Of a stretch of DNA of 64,000 bases, positions 36,588-45,205 are shown piece after piece. The notes beneath the pieces are model-generated. The model had not been told where the DNA came from. It ran no database searches and saw only the letters and a program-made list of their open reading frames with translations. The DNA lies in contig CALSOP010000008.1 in assembly GCA_943788005.1 (NCBI GenBank), positions 1 to 64,000 of the forward strand, in the 5' to 3' direction. The stretch is from an uncultured Gammaproteobacteria bacterium. Its GTDB lineage: Bacteria; Pseudomonadota; Gammaproteobacteria; Eutrophobiales; Eutrophobiaceae. The position numbers and the translations under genes were made by a program. Each line of letters opens with the position of its first letter. The first letter of the stretch is position 1.

Positions 36588-38739
36588 CTTGAGTGCTAGC
36601 GGCAGCGTCATAACAGAACATGATGTCTTGCCTAACGCTTGGTACTTAGACTTAGGTCGCATACCAACCTGTATCGCTGTGGAAGCGGGACAAGCCGATT
36701 TATTTTTATCAGGCTATCTCGGTATTGACCACGTAACGAAAGGTTTCGCGGTTTATCGCTTACTCGATGCACGTATAACCTTTCATGGCCCTTTACCAAC
36801 AGCAGGACAAACAATTCATTACGATATCCATATCGAACATTTTTTTAGTCAGGGCGACACGCGCTTATTCCGTTTCAATTTTGAAGGGACGGTCAATGGG
36901 AAACCACTACTCACCATGACACATGGTTGTGCTGGCTTCTTTACTCAACAAGAGCTCGATGCAGGCCAAGGTATTGTGCTGACTAGTATGGAGAAACAAC
37001 AAGCACAAGGTAGGTTCACTGATGACTGGCACCAGCTAGTCCCGCTGCAAGTAGAAAGTTATAACGATGCACAGTTGAATGCTTTACGTAATGGCGATCT
37101 TATTAGCTGTTTCGGAGAAGACTTTGCTAACAGAGGTTTAAATAATCCTGTCGGCTTACCTAGCGGTCGTATGACATTGGTACATCGCATACTTAAGCTG
37201 GATCCCAATGGTGGTCGATTTGGTATCGGTCAGATAACCGGCGAAGCTGATATTCGTCGAGACGATTGGTTCTTAACCTGTCACTTTGTTGATGATCGGG
37301 TTATGCCCGGTACCTTAATGTACGAATGTTGTTTACATACCTTGCGTGTATATTTGTTACGCATGGGTTGGATTGGTGAAACGGATGAGTTTGTTTATGA
37401 ACCGATTATCGGTGAAGTCAGCCAATTAAAATGTCGGGGTCAGGTCACTGAAGAAACCAAAGCAGTTCAATATGAGATCACGCTGAAAGAAATTGGCTAT
37501 AAAGCAGATGGTACACCTTATGTCTTGGCCGAAGCATTAATGTACGGCGATCATCGTGCCATCGTGCAGATGAAAAATATGTCGGTACAGCTTAGTGGGT
37601 TAAAACGTGAACGGCTGCAAACACTCTGGGCCAATCAAACAACAACAAAAAAAGTCTTGTTTAATAATGAATCAATACTCGCCTTTGCCGTAGGTAAACC
37701 TTCAGAGGCATTTGGTGACCCCTATAAGGTCTTTGATAGTGAACGTAAGATCGCACGTCTACCTGGGCCTCCGTATAAATTTCTCGATCGGATTACCTCA
37801 ATCAAAGATTGTGAGCAATGGGTGTTAAAAGCGGGAGGTATTATTGAGGCTGAATATGATGTGCCGATCGATGAATGGTATTTTACTGAAGACAATCAGC
37901 CTTATATGCCGTTTGCTGTCTTACTGGAAGTCGCTTTACAACCCTGTGGTTGGTTAGCTGCTTATCTGGGGTCTGCCTTAACTAGCGAAACGGATATTTC
38001 ATTTAGAAATCTGGGTGGTAAGGCGACTCAATTTATTAAAGTCTCGCCAGAGATTGGTACCTTGAGCACAAAAGTAAAAATTACTAACGTATCGCAATCA
38101 GGCGGCATGATTATCCAGAATTTTGATTACGAAATGCATTCAAATCTGGGTATGGTCTACAAAGGTAATACTTACTTTGGCTTCTTCTCGCACGATGCCT
38201 TGGCGGAACAGGTCGGGATTCGAGATGCTGAACCCTATAAGGCAAACAGGAAAGAGCTTGCCAGTGGTAAATCGTTTGCCTATCCCTCCGAAGCACCGAT
38301 GCCAGCAGATATGATGCGCATGGTTGATGAAATAACCCTATATGATCCTGATGGTGGGCCTAATGGCTTGGGATTTATCGAAGGGATAGCGAATGTGAAG
38401 CAAGAGGCCTGGTTCTTTAAAGCACATTTCTTTGAAGATCCGGTCTGGCCGGGTTCATTGGGGCTCGAATCATTCATGCAATTGCTAAAGGTATTCGCTT
38501 GGGAGCGTTGGCAGGATGAGCTGGAAATAGGGCAATTCGCCTTCGAAAGTATGGCCCTGAATCAACTGCATGAATGGGTATACCGAGGCCAGATATTGCC
38601 TGTCGATGATAAAGTCACGGTTCAGGCGGTGATAACCGAGGTTGATGATCAGAGCAGAATCCTTAAAGCGGATGGATTTTTGACCGTAGATGGCAGAATT
38701 ATCTATCAGATGAAAGATTTTGCGCTCCGAATCACTTAG
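36580..38739 (+). CDS. pfaC: PfaC-like subunit, C-terminal part (two FabA-type dehydratase units)
   Basis: A 719-residue protein that continues the dehydratase domain broken at the end of the preceding gene: it starts with VITEHDVLPNAWYLD and AGQADLFLSGYLGID, which follow MLVDRI in intact PfaC proteins. Two double hot-dog units are present; catalytic His/Asp segments are CHFVDDRVMPGTLMYE (about residue 230-245) and AHFFEDPVWPGSLGLE (about 610-625). These dehydratases/isomerases place the double bonds in PUFA synthases. The ATG at 36580 overlaps the previous stop; GGTGAA lies about 14 bases before. Deleting one base near 36584 would fuse the two frames, so this is either a frameshift or a genuine gene split. 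Confidence 0.9.
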   Translation: MHDLSASGSVITEHDVLPNAWYLDLGRIPTCIAVEAGQADLFLSGYLGIDHVTKGFAVYRLLDARITFHGPLPTAGQTIHYDIHIEHFFSQGDTRLFRFNFEGTVNGKPLLTMTHGCAGFFTQQELDAGQGIVLTSMEKQQAQGRFTDDWHQLVPLQVESYNDAQLNALRNGDLISCFGEDFANRGLNNPVGLPSGRMTLVHRILKLDPNGGRFGIGQITGEADIRRDDWFLTCHFVDDRVMPGTLMYECCLHTLRVYLLRMGWIGETDEFVYEPIIGEVSQLKCRGQVTEETKAVQYEITLKEIGYKADGTPYVLAEALMYGDHRAIVQMKNMSVQLSGLKRERLQTLWANQTTTKKVLFNNESILAFAVGKPSEAFGDPYKVFDSERKIARLPGPPYKFLDRITSIKDCEQWVLKAGGIIEAEYDVPIDEWYFTEDNQPYMPFAVLLEVALQPCGWLAAYLGSALTSETDISFRNLGGKATQFIKVSPEIGTLSTKVKITNVSQSGGMIIQNFDYEMHSNLGMVYKGNTYFGFFSHDALAEQVGIRDAEPYKANRKELASGKSFAYPSEAPMPADMMRMVDEITLYDPDGGPNGLGFIEGIANVKQEAWFFKAHFFEDPVWPGSLGLESFMQLLKVFAWERWQDELEIGQFAFESMALNQLHEWVYRGQILPVDDKVTVQAVITEVDDQSRILKADGFLTVDGRIIYQMKDFALRIT

Positions 38740-38781
38740 AATATGAGCTCGAATATTGCATAAGAACAGCAATTATCACAA

Positions 38782-38997
38782 ATGACTCTTAATATGAATT
38801 TACGAAACGATTATTCCAATGATCGACTATTAGTCGGCGAATGCTTATACCGAAGCTCGCTGGTTCAGCTATCCGCTCTGCGCACATGCTTCCTCACAGG
38901 TATGAATAACTACCTGTTCAGTCGCGAGCACGCAGATCGAATAGCTGTCCTGTGCGACCGTTCGGCATTCTTATGCAATATGCGAGCTGTCCTATGA
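38782..38997 (+). CDS. Small ORF (71 aa) ending in the oleA start
   Basis: A 71-codon frame fills the gap between the dehydratase gene and oleA; its TGA overlaps the oleA ATG at 38994 as ATGA. The peptide is Leu/Arg/Cys-containing (five cysteines or fewer) with no membrane segment or family I recognise. The DNA holds a 7-bp inverted repeat ACAGGTA/TACCTGT at 38896-38917 and AGCTGTCCT twice. It may be a coupling peptide, or a chance frame over a structured leader. Confidence 0.3.
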   Translation: MTLNMNLRNDYSNDRLLVGECLYRSSLVQLSALRTCFLTGMNNYLFSREHADRIAVLCDRSAFLCNMRAVL

Positions 38998-40193
38998 AAT
39001 ATTCACGCGTACATATGGAATCCATTGGCTATGAACTGCCCCCGGTCGCCATTACTTCCGAGGACCTCGAACAGCGGCTAATGCCTATGTATGACGCACT
39101 ACATATAGCACCTGGGCAGTTAGAGGCCTTGACGGGTATTCATGAACGGCGCTGGTGGGAAGAAGGCCATATATTGTCTGATGGTGCTGCGAATGCGGCT
39201 CGAAAGGCACTAGAACAGTCAAATGTCGAAGCAAAAGACGTTGAAGCACTGGTTTATACAGGTGTTTGCCGAGAAAATTTCGAACCTGCAACTGCTTGTG
39301 CTGTAGCAGCTCAATTGGGTATCAGTGATGATGCCAATATCTATGATATTTCTAATGCCTGTTTGGGAGTTATGAACGGCATTATTGATATCGCCAATCG
39401 CATCGAATTAAAGCAGATCCGTGCCGGTATGGTCGTATCGTGCGAGACCTCACGCGAAATCGTTGAGATTATGATCGAGCGCATGCTGAAAGATAAAACG
39501 ATTGATATGTTTTCCAGTTCACTGGCGACTCTAACGGGTGGTTCGGGGGCAGCTGCAGTATTACTGACGGATGGTTCGTTTGATAATAAAGAAACTCATC
39601 GCTTGTTGGGTGGTGCGAATCAATCTGCACCGGAGCATCACAAACTTTGTCGTTGGGGCGTTTCAATATCACCAGTAGCAATCGGGGAATTTGTTTTTTC
39701 TCCTGATAAATTATTGGCAGCGATTGATCAAGTGATGGAGCCCGAAGTTATTCCATCAGTTCTTAAAGAAGTGATGTCGAGTGATAAATTACCACCTGCT
39801 TTATCGAGCATGTTGCCCAAAGAAAAATTACCGGCAGCCTTGTCTGAATTCATGTCGACCGATTCTGTTTCAGTTTTAAAACATGGTGCCATCTTGGGTG
39901 TTAAAACATGGGGGTCGTTTTTGGGGAAAATGGGTTGGGCCAGAGATCAGGTTGATAAAGTGATTTGTCATCAGGTCGGCGAAGGCCATCGTGATACAAT
40001 CTTAAGAGAGCTTGGTATCGCGCCTGAAAAAGATTTTAGTACCTATAAATATCTAGGTAATATTGGGACTGTCTCTGTGCCCTTAACAGCAGCAATTGCT
40101 GATCAAAGGCAGTTCTTAAAGAAGGGTGATCGTGTTAGTTTTCTAGGCATAGGCAGTGGCTTAAATTGTCTGATGCTTGGTTGGGAATGGTAA
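38994..40193 (+). CDS. oleA: OleA-like thiolase (acyl-CoA head-to-head condensing enzyme)
   Basis: A 399-residue thiolase-superfamily protein resembling OleA, which condenses two acyl-CoA chains head to head to a beta-keto acid, the first step of long-chain olefin synthesis. Active-site Cys is in SNACLGVMNG, the conserved Glu in CRENFEPATAC, His in ICHQVGEGH and Asn in YLGNIGTVSVPL. I use ATG 38994 (KYSRVHMESIGYELPP), which matches the family N-terminus; a start at 38952 would add 14 residues. At about residues 232-290 there is a helical insertion of roughly 50 residues before TDSVSVLKHG that I do not know from typical OleA, with imperfect repeats around DKLPPALS and EKLPAALS. Confidence 0.93.
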   Translation: MKYSRVHMESIGYELPPVAITSEDLEQRLMPMYDALHIAPGQLEALTGIHERRWWEEGHILSDGAANAARKALEQSNVEAKDVEALVYTGVCRENFEPATACAVAAQLGISDDANIYDISNACLGVMNGIIDIANRIELKQIRAGMVVSCETSREIVEIMIERMLKDKTIDMFSSSLATLTGGSGAAAVLLTDGSFDNKETHRLLGGANQSAPEHHKLCRWGVSISPVAIGEFVFSPDKLLAAIDQVMEPEVIPSVLKEVMSSDKLPPALSSMLPKEKLPAALSEFMSTDSVSVLKHGAILGVKTWGSFLGKMGWARDQVDKVICHQVGEGHRDTILRELGIAPEKDFSTYKYLGNIGTVSVPLTAAIADQRQFLKKGDRVSFLGIGSGLNCLMLGWEW

Positions 40194-40216
40194 AAACTTA
40201 AATTTCATAAAGTTGT

Positions 40217-40390
40217 ATGAAAAAAAATAAAGACAAGCTTTCTTTTCCTGACCCAGCGACATTTAAAATAGAAACGCCACAGGTTAGTTTTGAGGAGATC
40301 ACAGCTCTTTCTGAAAAGATGTTGCCGTTTGAGAATAAAAAGAGAAAAAAATCTAGCGCTACATCATTCACACCTTTTGTACTCGACTAA
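40217..40390 (+). CDS. Small basic protein (57 aa) between oleA and dinB
   Basis: An ATG-started frame of 57 codons, 23 bases after oleA. The peptide is rich in Lys (KKNKDK at the start, NKKRKKSS near the end), soluble, and has a central FEEITALSEKMLPFE helix. No family is recognised. It lies in the only 234-base gap between oleA and dinB, on the operon strand, and the reading frame covers most of that gap, which is why I list it. Confidence 0.45.
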   Translation: MKKNKDKLSFPDPATFKIETPQVSFEEITALSEKMLPFENKKRKKSSATSFTPFVLD

Positions 40391-40427
40391 TACTTTAAAA
40401 CACCAGTTTTTGTATTCTAAATAATAA

Positions 40428-41534
40428 GTGAATACGGAAGACCCCGAAGAAAATCCAGTTCAACGTAAAATCATCCATGTCGATATGGATGCCTTCTATG
40501 CTTCAGTCGAACAGCGTGACAACCCTGAATATCGTGGCAAGCCTGTCGTTGTTGGTGGCACACCGGAGCAACGCGGTGTTGTTGCTGCTTGTAGCTATGA
40601 GGCACGGAAGTTTGGTATACACTCAGCAATGTCGGCCACGCAAGCACATCAACGCTGTCCTCAGGCTATTTTTCTAAAGCCACGTTTTACTGCGTATCGT
40701 GAAGTCTCTGAAGAAATTCAGGCTGTGTTCCGCCAGTTTACAGATTTGGTCGAGCCCTTATCTTTGGACGAAGCTTATTTGGATGTCACGCATAATCAGG
40801 ATTATTCAGGTTCAGCAACCTTAATCGCAAAAGAGATCAAACGTTTAATTAAAGAGAAAACTGATCTCAATGCCTCTGCTGGTGTGTCATACAATAAATT
40901 TTTAGCGAAGATAGCCTCGGATATGGATAAACCAGATGGTTTATATTTAATCACACCTGAACAAGGCCCCGAGTTTATCAAGACATTACCAGTACGACAG
41001 TTTCATGGCATTGGTAAAGCAACCGAGAAACGAATGAAAGAATTTGGCATTCATACCGGTGAAGATCTTTTACAGAGAGACCTGAATGAACTCGTCAAAA
41101 AATTCGGCAAGGCAGGTCATTTTTATTATTCAATTTCACGTGGCATCGACCATCGACCGGTGAACAACCAACGGATAAGAAAATCCGTAGGTAAGGAAAC
41201 AACGTTTAGTAAAGATATGGGCGACATAAATGAGATGTTTTCTATTCTGGAGGAACTATCCAGTAGTGTCTCGAGAATATTGTTTGGTAAAAATTTATCC
41301 GCACAGACTATAACCTTAAAAGTTAAATATGCAGACTTTGAGCAAATCACACGCAGCCGCACGATTGAAAAGCCGACATTATCTGCGAGTAATATTTTCG
41401 AAACTGTAAAAGATCTATTAACAAACACAGAAGTAGGCAAACGCAAAGTTCGTCTATTAGGAGTGAGTACGTCCAAGCTGCAGGAAAAGGGCGATGACCA
41501 AAGGAATAAAACGGAGCAGATGGATTTACTTTAG
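40428..41534 (+). CDS. dinB: DNA polymerase IV (Y-family)
   Basis: A 368-residue translesion polymerase. The catalytic residues are visible in IHVDMDAFYASVEQ and LSLDEAYLDVT; a helix-hairpin-helix segment (VRQFHGIGKATEKRMKEFGI) and a little-finger domain follow. Start is GTG 40428; no close ribosome binding site. It is out of place: it lies inside the ole gene set, between oleA and oleB, on the same strand, so it may be transcribed with the lipid operon. A LexA box is not evident in the upstream 200 bases. It could have its own promoter. Confidence 0.95.
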   Translation: MNTEDPEENPVQRKIIHVDMDAFYASVEQRDNPEYRGKPVVVGGTPEQRGVVAACSYEARKFGIHSAMSATQAHQRCPQAIFLKPRFTAYREVSEEIQAVFRQFTDLVEPLSLDEAYLDVTHNQDYSGSATLIAKEIKRLIKEKTDLNASAGVSYNKFLAKIASDMDKPDGLYLITPEQGPEFIKTLPVRQFHGIGKATEKRMKEFGIHTGEDLLQRDLNELVKKFGKAGHFYYSISRGIDHRPVNNQRIRKSVGKETTFSKDMGDINEMFSILEELSSSVSRILFGKNLSAQTITLKVKYADFEQITRSRTIEKPTLSASNIFETVKDLLTNTEVGKRKVRLLGVSTSKLQEKGDDQRNKTEQMDLL

Positions 41535-41634
41535 ACTCTACTAATAAATTCGCCGTATAAACTTGGTGTATAAGGTGTTTTTCAGTAAACTAGCTCGCTT
41601 TATAACTATATTTTCACATAAAAACCAATAGCTT

Positions 41635-42531
41635 ATGCAATACCCCGATTACTCCTCAGAGTCTTCCTGTTATGCTTCAATAAATAACAGACAAATGCAT
41701 TATCTCGAAGGTGGGAAGGGAAATGCTGAAACTATAGTCATGATTCATGGTAATCCGAGCTGGTCTTTTTATTATCGGCATCTATTTACTGCACTCAGTG
41801 AGAAATATCATTGCATCGTACCAGACCACATTGGCATGGGGTTATCGGATAAACCAGCTGACGGTGAATATGATTTTACATTACAGCAACGAGTTGATGA
41901 CCTCGATACGCTTTTATCTTCATTGGGGCTTGATAATAATCTAACACTAATTGTGCATGATTGGGGCGGCATGATTGGTATGGCCTATGCCACACGCTAC
42001 CCAGAAAAAATTAAACGTCTGGTAATATCGAATACGGCTGGGTTTCATATTCCATCCGGAAAAAAAATTCCCTGGCAATTAAAGCTAAGCCGTACCCCGT
42101 TAATTGGTGCGTTATTAATACAAGGCTTAAATGCATTTTGTCGAGGAGGTGTCATACAGTGTGTTACACGTAAACCGATGACGAGTGATATTAAGAATGC
42201 CTACTTAGCGCCGTATGATAATTGGTCAAACCGACTTTCGGTGCTACGCTTTGTAGAAGATATCCCGCTAGATAAAAACCACATTTCTTATGACGTTGTA
42301 GATAATGTCGATAAAAATCTAGACCAGTTTTCAAAGCTGCCAATGTTGGTTTGTTGGGGATTGAATGATTTTGTGTTTGACCGACATTACCTTGATGAAT
42401 GGAAGAAGCGTATGCCAAATGCTGAATATCATGAGTTTGATGCGGGACATTATTTACTTGAAGATGCGGGCGAGGAAGTGATCCCTTTGATTCAAGCTTT
42501 TCTAGAAAAGACAAACCCAGGTCAGACATAA
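41635..42531 (+). CDS. oleB: OleB beta-lactone decarboxylase (haloalkane-dehalogenase-like)
   Basis: A 298-residue alpha/beta hydrolase. The nucleophilic Asp lies in LIVHDWGGMIG, the oxyanion region in MIHGNPSWSFYYRHL, and the histidine in AGHYLLED. OleB proteins resemble haloalkane dehalogenases and decarboxylate the cis-beta-lactone made by OleC to release the olefin. It is the gene directly before oleC, with 18 bases between them. Homology alone could mean a dehalogenase, but the oleA, oleC, oleD context makes OleB much more likely. Confidence 0.92.
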   Translation: MQYPDYSSESSCYASINNRQMHYLEGGKGNAETIVMIHGNPSWSFYYRHLFTALSEKYHCIVPDHIGMGLSDKPADGEYDFTLQQRVDDLDTLLSSLGLDNNLTLIVHDWGGMIGMAYATRYPEKIKRLVISNTAGFHIPSGKKIPWQLKLSRTPLIGALLIQGLNAFCRGGVIQCVTRKPMTSDIKNAYLAPYDNWSNRLSVLRFVEDIPLDKNHISYDVVDNVDKNLDQFSKLPMLVCWGLNDFVFDRHYLDEWKKRMPNAEYHEFDAGHYLLEDAGEEVIPLIQAFLEKTNPGQT

Positions 42532-42549
42532 GTTTGATCTCTGTCTGTA

Positions 42550-44214
42550 ATGATTACTGCAAACATAGCCTCTCATTTACCAGTTATGGCACAACAGCAG
42601 CCAGACACCCATGCTGTGGTTGTCCAGTCAACAGGCACTCGTGAAAAGTCTGAGTCGACTCTTTATAAAAATTCATACACTTACAAGGAACTCGATGAAG
42701 TTAGTAACGTTATTGCTAATGGATTAAAAATCCATGGCATCAGTAAAGGTACGCGGACAGTTTTAATGGTTAAGCCGGGGCTTGATTTCTTTGCTCTGGT
42801 ATTTGCCTTATTCAAGCTTGAGGCTGTGCTTGTCGCTGTCGATCCAGGTATGGGGATAAAAAATCTGGGCAAGTGTTTAACAGAGGCTGAACCAGAAGCG
42901 TTTATTGGCATCAGAAGCGCACATCTTGCACGACTCACCTTAGGCTGGGCAAAAAAGACAATTAGTAAAACGGTACTAGTAGGTAATAACCTTTTATTAG
43001 GCAGTTTTATAACTAGTCTGGAACAGATAAAAGCAAGCGCAAAAGATAAACATTTTCAAGATACTAAAACTGTTGCAGCAAATATGGCTGCAATTCTGTT
43101 TACGAGTGGTAGCACGGGTATTCCAAAAGGCGTTGTCTATACGCATGCTAATTTTACCGCGCAGCATGAGGCATTGAAGAAGCTTTACGATATTCAGCTG
43201 GGTGAGATAGATTTAGCGACATTCCCATTGTTTGCTTTATTTGCCCCAGCATTAGGCATGACGTCTGTGATACCAAAGATGGATTTTACGCGACCAGGTC
43301 ATGTCAATCCAAAAACTATTATTACTGCGGTTAATGACTATAAATGTACAACCATGTTTGGTTCACCGGCCTTATTAAATCGTGTTGGGAAATGGGGCGA
43401 AGCGAACGCGAGTAAATTACGCACTCTAAAACGGGTGCTGTCAGCGGGTGCTCCAGTCGCACCTTCCGTACTTAAGAGATTTAAATCATTACTTAATGAT
43501 GATGTGCAAATATTCACACCCTATGGTGCAACAGAATCACTTCCTGTTAGTTCTGTTGGCAGTGATGTTATTTTGAATGAGACTGCTATAGCGACAGTTG
43601 AAGGCAAGGGTGTCTGTGTCGGCAGTCCTGTTCCCAATCTGGATATTAGGATTATTAAAATCACTGACGAAGCTATATCTACTTGGAAGGATGATTTAGA
43701 GTTGCCTGCTTATAAAATTGGTGAAATTTGTGTCAGAGGCCCACAGGTTACTCAATCTTATTTCAATCGCGATAATGCAACGCGATTGGCTAAAATACAG
43801 ACTGACAATGGTTTTTACCATCGTATGGGTGATGTTGGCTACAGTGATGATAATGGAAGAATATGGTTTTGTGGACGTAAGAGCCAGCGTGTCATTACAG
43901 AAAATGAAACCTTATTTACTATATGTTGTGAGGGTATTTTTAATAAGCACGCTTCCGTATTTCGAACAGCATTGGTTGGCGCTAGACATGAAGATAAAAT
44001 TATCCCCGTTATTTGTGTTGAATTAGAACCTGAAAATAAAATTGTGGATAAAAACAAACTGACTGAAGAATTATTTGAGTTAGCTAGCCACCATTCCCTG
44101 ACAAAAAATATAAAGCATATTTTATTTCATTCTGGTTTCCCTGTAGACATTAGACACAATGCCAAGATTGGTCGCGAGAAGTTAGCGATATGGGCTGAGG
44201 GGAAATTAGTATGA
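42550..44214 (+). CDS. oleC: OleC beta-lactone synthetase (AMP-ligase family)
   Basis: A 554-residue ANL-superfamily enzyme. The P-loop-like motif FTSGSTGIPKGVVYTH is clear, together with TPYGATESLPVSS and the hinge segment YHRMGDVGYSDDNGRIWFCGR. OleC adenylates a beta-hydroxy acid and closes it to a beta-lactone. Its stop overlaps the oleD start by four bases (ATGA). The protein resembles fatty-acid CoA ligases, so only context separates it from them; adjacency to oleB and oleD is decisive. Confidence 0.93.
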   Translation: MITANIASHLPVMAQQQPDTHAVVVQSTGTREKSESTLYKNSYTYKELDEVSNVIANGLKIHGISKGTRTVLMVKPGLDFFALVFALFKLEAVLVAVDPGMGIKNLGKCLTEAEPEAFIGIRSAHLARLTLGWAKKTISKTVLVGNNLLLGSFITSLEQIKASAKDKHFQDTKTVAANMAAILFTSGSTGIPKGVVYTHANFTAQHEALKKLYDIQLGEIDLATFPLFALFAPALGMTSVIPKMDFTRPGHVNPKTIITAVNDYKCTTMFGSPALLNRVGKWGEANASKLRTLKRVLSAGAPVAPSVLKRFKSLLNDDVQIFTPYGATESLPVSSVGSDVILNETAIATVEGKGVCVGSPVPNLDIRIIKITDEAISTWKDDLELPAYKIGEICVRGPQVTQSYFNRDNATRLAKIQTDNGFYHRMGDVGYSDDNGRIWFCGRKSQRVITENETLFTICCEGIFNKHASVFRTALVGARHEDKIIPVICVELEPENKIVDKNKLTEELFELASHHSLTKNIKHILFHSGFPVDIRHNAKIGREKLAIWAEGKLV

Positions 44215-45203
44215 AGGCCTTAGTGACAGGTGGTGGTGGGTTTCTCGGTGGCGCAATAGTCAGGGCCTTATTGAAAAGGGGTGATACTGTTAGGTCAATT
44301 CAGCGAGGACACTATCCCGATCTTTTAGAATTAGGTGTTGATGCGATACAAGGAGATCTATGTAAGGCTGATGATATAGATGCTGCAGCGAGTGGCTGCG
44401 ATATTATTTATCATGTTGCAGCTATGGCTGGCGTATGGGGTGATTATGATAAGTATTATCTGGCCAATGTGGTAGCAACAAAAAATGTCATCGATGCGTG
44501 TAAAAAACATAATATTAATTATTTGGTTTATACCAGTACCCCAAGTGTGGTGTTTGATGGAACTAGCGAAGAGGGTATTGATGAATCAACACCTTATGCA
44601 GAAACATTTTTCAATGCATACCAGGAAACCAAGGCAGAAGCAGAGCAACTAGTATTAATTTCGAATAGCGAAAAACTTAAAACAGTTGCCTTGCGACCGC
44701 ATTTAATCTGGGGGCCGGGTGATAGACACCTTGCACCACGTGTCATTAATCGTGCAAAGGCCGGCCGGTTAAGACTGGTTGGGAATAAAGAAAATAAAGT
44801 CGATTCATGCTATATCGACAATGCTGTTGATGCGCATCTACTTGCCGGAGATGATTTACAGAAAAATGCAAGATGTGCGGGCAAAGCCTATTTCATTAGT
44901 AATGATGAGCCCATCTCGATGTCAGATTTAATTAATAAAATATTGGCAACTGTAAATCTATCGCCGATAAAGAAAAGAATTAATGAGTCTGTGGCTTATT
45001 ATATAGGTTCGATATTTGAACGAGTCTATTCTCTATTCAAGATCGAGGAAGAGCCTCTAATGACGCGATTTGTTGCTAAACAATTATCCACAGCACACTG
45101 GTTCGATCTAACAGCGGCTAAGCGAGATTTATCCTTCACACCAGAAATCAGTATTGATGAGGGCATGAAACGTCTTAAGGCATCATTTGATACTGAAAAA
45201 TAA
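44211..45203 (+). CDS. oleD: OleD 2-alkyl-3-ketoacid reductase (SDR family)
   Basis: A 330-residue extended short-chain dehydrogenase. Rossmann motif ALVTGGGGFLGGAIV, catalytic serine region YTSTPSVVFDG and Tyr-x-x-x-Lys pair YQETKAEAE are visible. OleD reduces the OleA product to the beta-hydroxy acid using NADPH. It is translationally coupled with oleC. The C-terminal stretch contains a helical membrane-near segment (ESVAYYIGSIFERVYSLF) typical of this family. OleBCD are known to form large assemblies, consistent with their adjacent genes. Confidence 0.94.
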   Translation: MKALVTGGGGFLGGAIVRALLKRGDTVRSIQRGHYPDLLELGVDAIQGDLCKADDIDAAASGCDIIYHVAAMAGVWGDYDKYYLANVVATKNVIDACKKHNINYLVYTSTPSVVFDGTSEEGIDESTPYAETFFNAYQETKAEAEQLVLISNSEKLKTVALRPHLIWGPGDRHLAPRVINRAKAGRLRLVGNKENKVDSCYIDNAVDAHLLAGDDLQKNARCAGKAYFISNDEPISMSDLINKILATVNLSPIKKRINESVAYYIGSIFERVYSLFKIEEEPLMTRFVAKQLSTAHWFDLTAAKRDLSFTPEISIDEGMKRLKASFDTEK

Positions 45204-45205
45204 TA

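Noticed and set aside
36580-36588. prfB-like programmed +1 frameshift at the PfaC split
   Set aside because: The stop is UGA-C as in prfB, but the preceding GCA codon cannot re-pair after slipping by one and no internal Shine-Dalgarno is close, so recoding is not supported; mutation or re-initiation is simpler.
36564-36600. Tandem duplication as cause of the PfaC split
   Set aside because: Two GACT-starting segments lie next to each other and deleting one restores a good frame, but they agree in little beyond the first four bases.
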